From Atopsyche davidsoni (lineage: Eukaryota; Arthropoda; Insecta; Trichoptera; Hydrobiosidae), in the NCBI GenBank assembly GCA_022113835.1, contig JAILWY010000012.1, positions 16,492,001 to 16,556,000 on the forward strand: a stretch of DNA of 64,000 nucleotides, written 5' to 3'. Position numbers and translations under genes: made by a program. Positions 10,862-25,800 of the stretch are shown one piece after another. The notes beneath the pieces were generated by a model. That model had not been told where the DNA came from. It made no database searches and was given only the letters and a program-made list of their open reading frames with translations. Positions within the stretch are counted from its first letter, which is position 1. Every line of letters starts with the position of its first letter.

Positions 10862-13673
10862 ATTTTGATAATGTTGAAAATAATGAAAACACATGTGGCA
10901 CATTTGGATGCTGCAGTTTGTAATGTAACATCCGTGGGCTGTGGTAGAGTCTCACCTTAAGACTCTTAAAATAATACCTAGTATTTAATGTTTATTTAAA
11001 GTTGAGCAAGTTTGAGCTACGTTCAGGTGTTAATTAAAGGAGTTTTTATTTCAATTGGTTTAATATATTTATTTTATTTTAATCATACTCTAGGCACATA
11101 CTCTTATGTTAATGTAAAAGGTTATTGTATATATTAAACAATAAATAAACATATGAATTAATTTAGGACATTATTAACGTAATCAAATGAGATTTTGTAT
11201 AAGAAAACACTGCCAACGAGTAGGTTTTGCACAAATTTCACCGATTGTCATGAAGTAATCCAATTGAACTCAACAAATATCTTAATTATCTACAAATAAA
11301 AGAAATTTGGTCCTTATTAAATATTTATTAAACATCATTCAATATGACAAATAGATACTATAATTTCATAAAAGAAAAATACCATTTTTTTACACATTAA
11401 GCAAATCCACTAACCAAATGACTAAAAATTGTGTTAAAAAAATTAAATCATTCGATAGTCTCTTAAGATATTTCTTTTTTTTATCTATATTCAAATACTA
11501 AGCACCTTGAAAACATTTTTGGCTTTAAAACTACACAAACACAACTCATAAAAAGTATATAAGAATACCAAACATATAATTTCAGGAAATTACAAAATTC
11601 ACAAATGACTCGGTGGCATGCAGTGAATGCATGCAGTCTATTAAAAGGTAGCTAGGAATACTTTTACCACTGCTCCTCAGCCCAGGGATTTATATTGTAA
11701 CAAATGCCCTGCTTCTTAACCCACTAATACAATGTCAGTAACAATTAGTGACGGAAGAAAAATAGCAACAGAATCTAAAGCTAATATAATAACTCGTAAA
11801 ATATTTTATTGTATGTCTCGATGCAGGCATTAAAATTCTATTTAAAGGGATAAATCCAAAGATGGTCAATAACTCATAATAATTTTATAAAACTGTTTAC
11901 TAATAATGTCAGTGGGTTAAGAAATCTATATTTTCGAATAAATTGCATGCCTTGACTGCATGCCATTCATAGAACACACAGCTAAATGGTTCAATGAATC
12001 ACAATATTTATTTATTTTGAAATTCAGTTTTTTTTATCCAACACCTAATTACTACGTTACAAATTTGGATACACCCCCTGACTTTTTAAATTTTTATTTT
12101 CATGTTGGATATAATACAGTAAATTAGATTAATTTTAAAATTACACCGGGACTGGAACCATTCATATTCAAGGTGAATAAGATTATCTCGTTTATTAGCT
12201 ATTTATTAATAATAAAAAAAACATAAGTTTCCTTTAAGTAGATATTTATTTATCTATGGACAAAGTTGGCACTCGTGCCACTCGAGGACCAGCGGAATAT
12301 GCTTCAGAAAAGAATAGATAATAAATATGGTTTGATTAGAAAATACCTATTTTAGAAAAGGGGACAATTGACTGGACTGTATTGTTTGCAAGTTTTGATA
12401 AATTACTGAAATCAACAAGAATTTTTACCAACGGTTGTAGTCTTATGGCACAAACTGTGAAACAGCGACTTCTCTTGAAGAGAAAGGTATTTTAAAATAC
12501 ACAATAGTGATGAAAACAACAAATTAATGATTTCACAGTAAAAAGTACAATTGAAAGAAAATATTTAGTTTTATAAGCAAATTAGTAAGAAAAAAAGTCA
12601 ATTATTTACATCATAAAATTGTTACAACAATGTTGGTTATATACCTTTATGTTCACTTGCCTCTGCAAGATATTAACTTCAATATTATTTTAATATACAA
12701 CAAAATTATAATTAATTAAAAAATAATAAATGAAATGCGTTAGGTTTTACTTCAAAACGTAAGTCACTACATCACTCTTAATATTTATTATGTGTCAATA
12801 CTTCTCTAACAATTTGAACAATTGTGTCGAGTGATTCGCAGTTTTCATTTAACTAAAAAAAATTAGCTTGGAAAGATTGAAATTGCCTTATAAAATAAAT
12901 AAAATGGACCAATTCAAACGAAGCACATTAAAGTGAACTCACAAATAATAGACGCATCTCTAGTATAAGAATCAGCAATTATATGTCAGAACCCTATTAT
13001 CTATGAAATAATCGTCAAACAATATATTTTTAAAGTACAGAGGTACTACATTTAAAATAGACCGATGAACATAAAAATTGTCCACTCACTTTAAATTTAT
13101 CCCATAGTCATATTAATACTTCAGAATGTGTTTTATTCAAGATTTATATACATCCTTCCGCTTTTGCGTTTATGCGCCCAAGTATCACGCGGTGAAGTTA
13201 TTGTGGAATTACAATCATTTTAGATTAATACTGCAATCAAAAAAACCCACTTGCTTTATTGCTAGCAAGAATAATGACATTTTCGATTGATTACTCTGTA
13301 GTATAGATATTTTATATTATAGCCATCTTTTTCTAATGAAAAAAAGTATCGTCAAAATAATTTATGGGTTCTCTTCCACAATAAGAATTTAGAAAATAAC
13401 AAGTCACATCCTCCTCCATATTAATCTATAGATTGTGCATTACGTAGGTACTTACAAATTACTAGCTCACAATTCCCTTCCTCTCCCTCTCGAGTACATT
13501 TCAAACGACAGATAGTCTGCATGTAAAAAATATACTAAAAAGCTACACATAGCAGGAGACACAAAACAAAATTACAACCGGGTAAGGTTATATGCAAACT
13601 CTTTAAAAAAAAGTAGATACATTTTCATAAAATATGTCCAAAGCGAACGAGCAAAATTTAAAAACACACCTAT
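10862..13673. other. Convergent 3' intergenic region with a small transposon
   Basis: AT-rich DNA between two convergent genes, so it holds both 3' UTRs. AATAAA at 11140-11145 is a candidate signal for the carboxypeptidase. Several TTTATT hexamers, for example at 13255-13260, could serve the minus-strand TM9SF2 gene. A TTAA-flanked MITE sits at 11720-11916. No further coding potential was recognised. Confidence 0.6.
11720..11916. mobile_element. piggyBac-like MITE, 197 bp, TTAA target duplication
   Basis: The left border is TTAA followed by CCCACTAATACAATGTCAGTAA. The right border is TTACTAATAATGTCAGTGGG followed by TTAA. The ends are inverted (CCCACT...AGTGGG), start with CCC as piggyBac elements do, and are flanked by TTAA on both sides, the hallmark piggyBac target site. 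The interior is AT-rich with no frame, so it is non-autonomous. A further imperfect inverted repeat (GGCATGCAGT type) lies outside it at 11615-11637 and 11942-11964. Confidence 0.75.
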
Positions 13674-16600
13674 CTAATCCACTTTGACAACACTGTATAT
13701 CTTGCGGACAAACCAAAAGCAGGCGAAGAAGCCGATGGTGCCGGTGAGGAGGAAGAAGAGGAACACCATGATGAGCGTGTAACCAAAGTACAAGAAGGTG
13801 GAAGCGGCGTCCTGGATGCTGAGCTTGGTGGCGAAATAGTGGCAGCAGTACACCAACAGGTAACCTGCTGTACTAGCCGAGCTCAGGAAGGCGCGCCACC
13901 ACCAGTGGTAGTCCTCCGCACACAGGTGGAAGTAGCACAGCAGCACCGTCGTCTCCGAGCATGTGATCACCAAGATCACAAACACCAGGAACAGGAACCC
14001 GAACATGTAATACATCTAAACCGCACAAGCATTCATCATTTCAGAACAGTATTGAAAATAGGTTTTGGAATCTGTCGGCTAACGAATAACTATGAAAATT
14101 AACAGTTAAAGCAGAGTATTGAAAACTTAAAAACTTATAATTTTATAATTAATAAAAAAAAGGGGATGAATAAGGAACTGTGTTAAATTTTTTTTACCTA
14201 TATGGTTAAAACTTGAGTAAATTCATTTCTGCTGATGGTTTTTCTTATATAACAATATCTCTAGCAGTCTGAGAGACCAATATTATAAGTAGAAGATTCT
14301 TAAGTAGGAATTGAGTTATCATAATCACAGGATAAAAAAAAAGAAGTGGTTAAAACATACCTGACTAGACCAAAGAGAGTTTAAGATGAAAAAAAGCTGA
14401 ATAAAGATGCAACCAAACGGCAGTACTCCACCCATGATAATGCCGGGGATGGATTGAGTGTACACCGATTGCTCCGGAATCTGCCGAGGGATCTGGTTGG
14501 TGCGCACTGGGTGCTCCAAGCACTGCGACACAAAAGAAGCACCAATCAAAATTATTGAATATCTAGACGTGACGTCAATATTGCAGAGATGTTTAAGCTA
14601 CTGACCCTCTTCCTGAATCCAAAGTAAGCTCCGACAAAAGTGAGAGGCACGGAGACTCCAAACCACAGAGCCAAAAGAGCCACCAGAGTAGAGAAAGGAA
14701 CGGCTGCAGAGCTCCCCTTGCCCCACAGCACAAGATTCATCACAAAGAACAGACTAAACACGACTCTGCAACAAATAATGTTTAAATATTCATTTTTCAC
14801 ATTTTCTTTCAATCATATTTGATGGTATTTTTAATAGAGATCACACTAAGGTAGAATTTGATGATGTGATGTCTATAGCTCAGACTCGTCCCTTCATCCA
14901 ATTTTTTTAAATGATTATATATATGGTATTACAGTTTTTGAGACCTAAATATTTTCATAAATAAAACAGTTAATTTATCGAAAATCCCTACCCAGACAAA
15001 TTAAGTTAAGAGTTCAAACACCCCACACTAGTTTTTGGGAGGTGATAGTAAGAAAGAAAGCCTGTAGAAAAATGTCCATTGAAAATAAAATGTTCATTGG
15101 TCTTAAAAGAAATATTTATAAAAAAGTAAGGAAATTTTACTAGAAGGGGAGGGGAAAGAACTCACCCTGGGCACAGCATAGACGTAAGAAGTACGTTGGA
15201 CTTCCACTTCTCGCCACCGAAGCTCTTGTAGATCCTAGCAGAGACGAAGCCGGCAGGTGTGCCGAGGAGAACCCAAACCACCATGGAACAAGTCATGAGT
15301 GCACCACGGTTAGCCGGGGACAGGAAACCCAGGCAGGCAAAGGCCAGAGTCACCACCGTCATGCCGAACACCTGCACTCCTGAGCCCAGCATCACAGCCA
15401 ACAGCATGCCTTTGCGTGGTGGGCGGAACACGTCCCCGTGCACTAACTTCCAGCCGAATTCCTCCTGAACATAAAGGGGTAAGTCACCTTTTGAGCTGTG
15501 TGCCAATATTATAACACGTTATAATCAAAAAGATTGCAAAGCGTTTGTAAGTTAATATTTGTGCTGGTATGCTGGTGTATGCACATTGTAATCAAAGCAT
15601 AGCATTTGTGTTTTTTATGCATGTTGGCATTGATATGCTGGTACAAATAATTTAACGATTGATTGAATATGCTAACATAAAACCTGGAATGACACAGCTC
15701 CTTTATTATTTATAAATAGTTTTAAATATGTATCAAGTATATAAAAGATATTAATATCACAGCATTAGAATTACACTAAAGTATGTTGAAATAATATTAT
15801 TAGGTTAATGACAACTTTGTAATATATACCAATTATACACTGTATTTTCTATATCTTTGAAATGGCAGAGTACATTTGAAGCTTCTGTAGAAAAGCTTAC
15901 AGTTTCACGTGTGATATGCATTTATTGTTTGGTTATGATATGCGAGGTGATGATCATACCTGAGCATCTTCTCCGCACTCCATCTGATTGTATCGAGCGA
16001 TATCTTTGTGCAGAGTTCGGAGGAGAATCATGGCGACCATGCCGCTGAGGAACAGCACAATGACGAGAGAGTTGAGGATGGAGAACCACTGGATATTGGT
16101 GTGTGGCATGGAGTCCAGGATGTAGTCCCAGCGCGAGGACCACTTGATAGTATTGTTCTGGACGAAGCGCAGGGTGTAGGTATAGGTGATGTTGAGGACC
16201 TGGCCGCTGGGCAACGGGCTGGCTGGCACTTCCAGTGGCTCATGGCCGAGGCAGTCAGGATGCTTGGCATCCGTGTGACGGATGCTCGACGGGATAACCT
16301 AAAGAATATATTCCAATTACGAATTATATATTTTTATTCTATCAACTCAATCAACAGTTCTATTTAAATTATCACTTAGAGAGTGAGAGCTCTTTTTCCT
16401 ACAGAGGCAATGTCAAACATGGGGATGTTCTACTATTTATCTAATAGAACATTTGAAAATATAGTCTTGATGAAATGAGATGTCATGCCAACCACCGACA
16501 GACCCCTGATCCCTGTGGGTCTCTTTCCCCAACATCTCTGGCAAAGTTTATTATAATTAGATCTTTAACATTTCCTTTACAATATAATGCCTACAATACA

Positions 16601-19600
16601 TTTTCAAATATAATTTTAATGACATTCTATGTTTCAATTAAAAAAAACCATATTATAAATATACTATACGTTTTCTACTTTATTTTTGCCATCATGCTGG
16701 CATATTTTTCTTACAACAAACATTTTAAATGCCTACATATGTAAGATTAGTGTAAAGTACAAGATTGTACTTTGGGCTGATTTATAAAAAATATTTCTTA
16801 TTGAAATTTTTTTTAAACAATGTTTTTATAACATAAATTCAATACTTTTGACAGAGAGTACTCGGTGGAATTCCGTTTTAATATTTAAAATACTTTTGTG
16901 ATTTTTCCAAATTTTTGATTTACTTGGCTTACACTAATACACTTCGTTTGATAATTCCAACGTGAAGCAATACTGCTGATTGATTGCAAATATCTGATGA
17001 GGATTTTTGTCAGAATTTAAAGCTTTCTGAATTGTTGAAAAGGAGCTGGCAGCTCCAAGCACCAACTCTTCTGCCCAGACGATTAGAGTAACGTTAATGT
17101 GATAAGTAAATTTTACATTAAAATAAATCTATTGATAAAAAGTTCCCGTTTTTGCTACGAGTATTGTGAAAAGGAAATAATAATATATGCTGATAATTAT
17201 AATGAGCAGCACAATGAGTTCATAAAATATTATGAAATAATAGCTTATCACCGAAGGCAAGCTAACTTTTTAGCACTACGATGATATTTACTGGAAAAAC
17301 TTATTTAACATCTAGAAAACTGCTTGTATTCATGGTCTACAAAATACAGGCTATGGGCAGGAGACATCCAAACCACATAATCAATATACATAATTATTTA
17401 GGAGGAGGTTAACAAGTAAGCAAGCGGAACACAATATGAAGTAATTCATCTGGTATGTTATGTCTCCGGCATTTGCCTAGTTAGTGGGCATACAGACAAG
17501 CAGTGAATAGTTTTTTTTTATCAACATGCTACAGTTAATCAAGGAAACTTGTATTAAAAAGATAAACAACATACTTTTCTTATTATTAACGATTACATAT
17601 TTATAAGTTAAAATAGATAATAAGATTATTAATCCTCACCTTAACCGAAATAATCCTCCCGCCGTTGTCCCCGAAGCGACTAGCCTGGTCCTCTTGCCCG
17701 CCGCTATGGTAAGTGATGGTGAGGTCCACGTGGTTAAATGGGTAATACACTCCAGGCTTGCTGTATGCAGGATTCAATCCACACGAATCCGACTATAAAT
17801 AACATATTTAAAAGTAGATTAAATCTATGAATTATACTATAATAAAATATGCCCTGTTTATCAAGATTGATTAAGTCCATTGTCAATACTTTACTGCGCT
17901 AGTGAGTTAAGCATGTATCTACATTCTTACCGGTATCCATTTAAGTTACCAGTGGTGCGCTATCAAGGTGTAGTGACAAGACAATTCCATTTGCATTTAC
18001 AACAAATGAAAAAACATTCATCGTTTTTATCTGCATAAAAAGCCATATGGTATGAATGAGAATGTAGGCAAGTATATATTTTTAGGTTAATTTGAGTAAA
18101 TAATCTATTTGTACCTGAGCATTTCTGACGAGACAGCCCATGGGAAAGCCGGTGCTGCAATACTGGCGCCCGTCCTCCAGCAAGTAGCACCAGGTGACGG
18201 GCATGTTGTCCACGATCCAGTGATGTTGGTAGTTGAGGCCCATTCCCTTCTTGAGAAGAGCCAGTTTCTTTTCAGAGTCGCGGTCGCCACCTCTGTAGCT
18301 GCGCGTGCAGACAGTCTTGCACTGCACATTCTGCATGAAGGCTATTTTGTACGGGCTGGGTCGGATTCTTTCCCCGAACACCACCTGCCCAAGGTTCTCC
18401 ACAGGCGATTCTGACTCATCCACCATGCAGAAATCAAAGTGGTGGTATTCATATGGAATTACGGATTCTTCTGTGTTGAGTCGATTTACGAATAATTTCA
18501 CTTCAGACTGGAATTGACAAAAACAGATATCAGAAAAAGAGTCACATTAGATGATTATTACTGTGTACATGGACTATGGCTTCACAAACAGTCGACCATA
18601 GCATACTTTAAAAATATATTAAAGTTTTCTTTCTTTGTATACACCAAATATGATAAGATATAAATGAGAATCTATGAAATAGTGCCACAATTAATTTGTG
18701 ATATCCTGGCTAGCAATTGTGACTCTCTACTAAACTAACTAACTCAGTTTAAACAGCCTCGCCATAACCAGCCAATATCAGTCACACAAAGCATTGTTTG
18801 TACAAGTGGAACATATTTTTCAGTTACATAAAGAAGTTACAAAATTCATTCTCAACATTGCCGATTACTCAAAGGACAAAATATCTAAAATTAGGAATCA
18901 TTGTGTCCGTATTTATCATATCTTTACGTTTGTTGGATATTATATTTTCTGTACAAAGGTATGAGCTCAAGTACATATTTTTTGTTAACATTAATGTTAA
19001 TTTATATTTATATTCTGTCAGAGTAACTTTATTAGTAGCAGTTTAGTGTTTGGTTGTGGATGAGTATCGTTGTAAGATAGTTTGTTTGACCAGCTGCCTC
19101 TAGCCCAAAATAAGTTCTCTTGCACTTGTGAAAACTGATCTCAACCCCTTACACAGCACTTGTCGTTACTGGTTATGTACACAGTATGTCTTACTTAGGT
19201 GTATAGTTATTAATATGAGGCAGCACGGGAGATTCTACTGGGGCTACTTCCTGGGTCTCCGAGTCATACAATGGAAGACAAAGCAAACAAAGTGACGATG
19301 GATTGATGCCTAATCGGGGGTAATCCACCCAAATGATTTCAAGGTAAATTTCTGTACTGCAGTTGTGACACATATATGCATTTAAAGTTGAAATTTAAAA
19401 AAAAAGTTGATTTTACAGATTTTTTTTCTTTCATGAATAAAAAGAAATGTAAATGATTTCTCACATTAAACTCCATAATTGTTTGCGTAAGATTGTGAAA
19501 CTCTGAAATTTCTTTAACATATCAACGTAGTAACTTCTTGCACATTTTATATCATATAATGGTGAAGATTATTTCTGATATTACATAATACTGCAATAAA

Positions 19601-21728
19601 TAAAAATAAAATATATAAAACTTTGTTTGTATGAAATGTATGAATATCAAATAGGAATTTAAATTTAAATATCTTGGTAAATTATTGTTTGCATTACAGG
19701 GGAACAGATAAACAAGTGCGAGTACAATTAAAGTTACCGATATATACTATCACTAAAGCACACTTTATCTTTCAAACGAGGACATTATAATAATTAAAAA
19801 AACACATTGCATTTTCCACGATTCTCTCCTAAAAACCTGTACATAACCCAAGACTTAAATAATTTTTAGTCATTCAAAGTGGCCACAGCACAATGTGGGC
19901 GCTAGCCATTGATAAAATATTATAAATATATACGGTATTACAGTAGCGATTATACCATCACATTATTAGACAAATATTTTGTAAAATTACTGGTCTCGTC
20001 CCCACAAAGCAAAATATGTGTCACTGAAGGTGTAAAGAATACACAGGTGTAGCATTTGAATGATGGATTTAAAATACCCAAGTTTGTAGTGATTTTCACT
20101 CAATCCCCTGAAAATTTTTGCTGTAGATATGGCCAAAACATTATAAAACATGTTTATTCTTTCATGGCTTAGCGAACACAAAAACAATCTAAGTAATTAA
20201 TCCCCTCATAATCTGACGGTGGACAGCACGCTTGCTTGCCAATGGGGATCAGTCTCAGGGTGCTTCCTTATGCTTATCAACGTGGCTTTTACCTTGCGGC
20301 CTCCTACGCTTACATAGTAGTGTTGTTTTAAATTTATCATTTTTATTTGATGACTTTCGCTTGTGCATTCATATTTTTCACATCACTAATGATGAATACA
20401 CTGCTTCATGGGAACAGGATCAACATCACATGATACAAGCCACGCTGGTCTTTCTCACACACAAACCGCTTGAAGGGGATGATCAGTAGATGAATTAGAA
20501 TACTTAAATTCCAGGACAGAGAAGAACAAGTAGAGAAAAATGCTCATAATATTAAGCAAAACAGTTACCTCTTTTCGACATACAGTTTTTATTTGTTTTT
20601 ATTGTAAAAACACATAAGCCAAGATAAGTATTTTATGTCACAGACGTCAAAGGTATCAAGTTTTTTTTCCTTATATAACCTAAATCTGTACATAATTAAA
20701 TTATTTGCGGTGTTCTGACATGAGTTTGAAGCAGAACGGATATAGAAATAAATAATGGATCAATTTTGCTTGGATTTATAAAATAAACAATCACAAACAC
20801 ATCTAATACTCTTAGCTGCTTTTACCAAGTATAGTGTATGAACTGACAGAAACGCATCAACACATATAAAATAATAATAGTAGAATGTGTTTGCTTGGGT
20901 CTATTAAGCCCACCTGCAAGCACTGAGGACTAAAACAATATTACGATTGCCTTAGAAAAGATGGACCAAGGACATTGAACTAGTTTGGAAAAGTATTCGT
21001 TTATGAAAATACTTGTTTATGAAACTCACTGATGGTATTTTGAGTGAAATGGTCACTAATGAATTGGTAAAAAATATCATGGTCAGAATTGAAGTGTGAA
21101 CATGAATGACATTATAAATCTACAGTTACCATAAAATCTTGCATTGTGAATGTAAACCTGTCTATTTACTTGTAAACAATACTAGACTTATAAATACATT
21201 TCACAAAATCAACAGACCGCTACGTCGTACGCCATGTAACAACCTTCACTAGCAACATATGCTCACATTAAGATTGAACAGGTCTAAATAGTTTTACAGA
21301 TTAAATTTCAGCAAATATAGTGTATATACAAGAATATAATATAAATATGTTATGTTAGTTAAGCATAATGAGTCATTATACGGCCAAGATAAACACATGT
21401 GAATTAAACTAAAATGACAAGGGCGAACATTTGCCAGATCACCAGGAAATTCTAACCTTCCCGAGCTGACAGTTTACTTACGGGAAGTGCTAAGCCGATA
21501 CATTATTTAGTGTGATTTTTTTTTAAATCAACATTCTGGTAAGATAAGCAATGGTGGACCGTCTCCCAGAATTGTTAAGTGTTGAGACAGACAACTCACC
21601 TTACAAGACGAAGTACTGTCGCCAGGTTTGCAATAATTAACTGGGGCCAAGCCGGGCAAATAAAAACTATGCGCTGAATTAATTGCACAAATAAGGGCTA
21701 AGCCCCATATACCGATGACAGACGTCAT
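13674..21728 (-). CDS. TM9SF2: Transmembrane 9 superfamily member 2 (nonaspanin)
   Basis: Endosomal/Golgi nine-pass membrane protein, 658 aa (human TM9SF2 is 663). Exons in reading order: 21728-21600, 18507-18115, 17792-17640, 16298-15960, 15464-15166, 14765-14606, 14522-14361, 14015-13674. All join in frame. A signal peptide ends near residue 21 and is followed by [12 protein letters not shown], the TM9SF2 rather than TM9SF4 signature. The long lumenal domain contains [17 protein letters not shown]. The first membrane span is in exon 4, after [11 protein letters not shown], and the other eight fill exons 5-8. [15 protein letters not shown] and a C-terminal KVD, matching the KXD/E Golgi-retention motif of the family, are present. 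Intron 1 is about 3.1 kb. Known roles are in glycosylation-enzyme and membrane-protein trafficking. Confidence 0.96.
18508..21599 (-). other. Intron 1 of TM9SF2
   Basis: AT-rich 3.1-kb intron with a GTGAGT donor at its upstream end. It holds only short chance open frames. No RNA gene or transposon was recognised in it. Confidence 0.7.
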
Positions 21729-22865
21729 TTTTATACGTGTCCGTAGAAAATCACTGATAGCAGGAATTCACTTCAATAAATAGTCATCCTATTGTTTTCT
21801 TTTCAAAAGAAAGTTCGAATTTTGAGAAACAATAATAAACGTCACCTAACACATCATCAAGATCGAATTTACTATTTAGAAAAAATATCAAAATTACAGA
21901 CAGCTTACAAAAACCAACAACGCAAGCGCGACTGCCACCACCGGCGTGAAGTGAGCCGACAGCTGCGTGTCTTGATTTAGTCTATGGTTTTTAAACGATT
22001 TTTATCATTATGGTACCATTTTGTGTGGTGTCTATGAAAAAACTATAGCTGTAGCCCTCTACATAGGTCATGATGCACCTTACGACCGACTTGCAATTAG
22101 CCAATAGCGTCTTCTTTTGCGTTGTTTATTTATTCAAAACGATCAGAAATGGTCACCGACCTCCTCTGAAGTGAGTACCTACTCAAAAAAAAGATGAAAA
22201 AAATTAACCCGCAGAAATTCAACCTATCAGATCGCACTGATTGACTATGTCAAGTCAAGTGTCAGGTTCGATTTTTAGCAGAAGTGAAAATACATTTAAT
22301 TTATCAGAAGATAAAATCATGCTTTGTCTATGGGAATATGTCTGAAATGCTGTTTGCTGATGGGTCATAATTGTTTAACTGTGGTTGTAGCTTCGTTTTA
22401 TTTTTATTAGCAGTGTAGTACATTTTCAATAAATAAATATAGTATAAAAGCTGTCTGTGGAGACAATGTCTAATTTGTTGGTTTCTCACATATCAAGATA
22501 AATTTCTTGTATTAATTTATTTTTTAGTAAAAGGCACTTCTTTTTAAATACTTTTCCCTCAAAAATATTACCTTGTCTATAAATTTGGCAGTCGATATCA
22601 CAAATGATATTTTTTTTCATTTTGTCCCAAATTTATAACTATGTATTATTGTAGTAGTATATAAATGATTGCGTTAATCTTGTTATTTGAATTTTCAGTT
22701 CTATAAAAAATCAGTTGTATCTGTTGATATCAGTTGTATTTAATGATAAAACAACCTTTGTAAAATCAAAAAAATTTATTAAATAATTACAAAATAGATC
22801 ATAAAAAGATTTAATTCAAATTTGCGAAAAAAGCTCAATGTGTAAAAAAATATTTTTAAAAAATT
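21729..22865. other. Spacer between TM9SF2 and XPG (tandem, minus strand)
   Basis: It must contain the TM9SF2 promoter and 5' UTR next to 21729 and the XPG 3' UTR next to 22865. A TTTATT at 22775-22780 (AATAAA on the minus strand) lies about 90 bases after the XPG stop. No other gene was seen. Confidence 0.6.
22775..22780 (-). terminator. Candidate poly(A) signal of XPG
   Basis: AATAAA on the minus strand, about 90 bases beyond the stop codon at 22866-22868. Confidence 0.5.
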
Positions 22866-25800
22866 TCAATCACTACTACTTTCTGATAGTTCTGCATCAT
22901 CTTTAGGTTTCAATTTATTCATTTTGCGTCTTTTAACAAACCCTGGACCTTTCTTTGAAGTTCTAAACAATTCGATTGCTTTCAATTTATTTTTCATCAA
23001 TATATTTTTGTCCACCTCTCTTTGTGGTATTTTTTCTTGATGCCTTTCCGGTAAACGGGGCATTTTCAGTTCTTGAGCATTTGGATTAGATCTTTTTCTT
23101 GGTTTCTTTTTAGGAGCTGGACTAGATGATGATGGAATATTATCATCAGTTTTTAAATTTATTATATTATTAGATGATGATGTAGCATTTGCAACATCTT
23201 TAATTTGATCTACTTTATTTGATGTATCATCGGGAAGGGTGTTTTTTACCGTTTCCACTACTTTTTTCTGCCTTGGTTTTCTGGGTTTTTTGGGTTTACT
23301 TACTGCCTCATCTTCATTTAATTGATCATTTCCAATTCTTTCAACAGCTTTCTTTATTCTCGAGCTCATTTTTTCCCTTACAGCTGTAGTTTTCAAATCT
23401 GTCCTGAAAAATGATCTTATCGATTGCTGAGATATTTTTTCATTTAGGCGTTTTAAAACAGGATTTAAGACTTCATCACTTTTATGTTGATTCCAACCAA
23501 ACTTCTCTCTAGCATATTCTCGTAACGCAGTTACATCGGGTTGACCCCAGCTGAACGGTTCATTGCTAGATTCAATTTCTGGAGTTAAGTATGCATCTAC
23601 AACCTGTAAAAAAAAAAACCATCAGTACTTACTGGCAGTAATTTAATGATTGGATTCATTTTATATGTAACAATATAATTTACCCGAAAACTTGGAAAAT
23701 CCTCAGTAAGTGAAATATTTTTCAGTTTATTTCTCAAACTATTATGACCAAATGCTCTATTAGAGCTCCACCAACATCTAAACTTTTTGAGACCAGCAAG
23801 AAGTGCAGTATATGGTGGTTTTGGGTCAGTGTTGGAAGAAGGGAATGCTGCTAATATCTCCATAGCAGTGACTGGACCCACGCCAACTACCCCTGTAGTA
23901 TAGTCACTTCCGACTAGGAGGGCCAGCAATATAAGTTGATCTCTTTTTAATTCTAAAATATTATAACATTGTAACATACTTCTAAAGTATAATAAACAAA
24001 TGTTTTTTTTTTTTTTTATTACTTACTGAAACATTGATGAATATTTTCCGATAAAAATTGTAAAACATATTTTTGTTGGTTGAAAAAATTTTTGTATACA
24101 GTTTTCCCACCAAATAGCCAAATATCGCTATCATCAGTGATAGTGCCGTCTGTCAACTCGGCAGTTTCTAAGAAAGCGCACTGAGCTTCAGCCTCCATAG
24201 GGGCGACTATATAAGGAATACCAAATATTTGTAACAAATCTTGCACATCTTTAGTCATTTCATCAGATATATTACGACCCATTCGGTCAAGTTTATTTTT
24301 TTGTTTTTCTAACTGTTCTCTTTGAAGTTCTAAGTCATCTGCTAACCCAGACAGTTCTTCTGTAGATATAGTTTGATTATTTGTTTGGGATGATTCACTT
24401 GTTGGTTTATTCTTGAAACTATTATCCTCTTGGGATGCGATATGCCTGATTTCATTTAAAGTCATTCCTTTATTAGGGGATTGCTCTAGAACTTTTGAGC
24501 TGGTATCATTTATTTTCGAAGGAACATTATCCTCTAAAACAATAGTGTCTTCTGCCTGTATTTCAGGTTCTTTTTCATTAGCAATAGATTCAGACTGTTT
24601 AGAATTAGAAAAATTTTCATTGGACATACTAATGGTACTTCCAGATATTTTCTGTACATCATCAATTTTAACATTATTATTCACTAGCTTATCATTTACC
24701 TTATTATCTAATATTTGATTAGATTTATAACTAGTTTCAACCAATCTATCCAATGGTTTCACCGCATCCGGTTTTTCTACGTTGATATCAAATACTTCAT
24801 TTTTTTCTTGGAATATATCAGCAAATATATCATCTTCCAAGTGAGTGTTTGCTTCGAGAGTAAGTTGCATGGTTGAGTAAACATTAGTACATGGGGATGG
24901 ACATGCTTCAGGGACATCTTCAAAACTATCATCAGTATCAGAACTTGACAATTCTTGATCATTGGATGTATGCACTTCAAATATAGCTGGTATTTTTCTT
25001 TCATTCTCTTTTAGATCTATCACAGAAGATTTTTCTTCAACTTCTAATTGTTCACCCAATATACTATTACATTTATCAGGTTCACTGAAAGGCACTTCTT
25101 TACTTTCATTTGAATTTTTTGTTTCAGATAACATTTCTTCTTTATTATCATTTGTAATTAAACCAAGAGGTAACGTTTGGCTTTCTCTTAATATTGACAC
25201 ATTTTTATGATGATTCTTAAATTTCGACTTCTTTTTTTGTCTACTTTTAGTGTTTATAATACGCATAATTTCATACTCAGATAGGCCACTATTTTCTAAC
25301 ATATATGCCTTTGCTAAAGCTAACTCAGCGGCACCATGAACATTTATATCATTATCAGATTCTTCATCTGTGGACCATTCACTATCACTAGAGTAGATAT
25401 AATCAGATCCAAGGAATGTTAAATCAACACTCGATTCTTTTGCAGAATCAGAAGGTTCCGCATCATCCGGAGGTTGAAGAGACAGCTTAATAGCTGCTTT
25501 AAGATCGTCGTCAAATTCATCACCAAGTTCAATAACATCCTGATCTACTTTACTTGTTGACGGTTGAGATGCAACTTCTTTAACATTCTCACTCTCCAGT
25601 TTTTTATCAGACTCTTTCTTTGTTGCCATTTCAATAGCTTGTTTCACATCTTTTATGAGAAGAAATCTAACGTTTTCATCAGATGCAATACGTCTCGTTG
25701 GTATATTTTCAATTTTAGTACTGATGCCTTCTTCATTTAAAAGAATCTCTAATTCATTTAAGGATAAATAGTGACCGCCCATTTCCTTTTCAGTTTCTTC

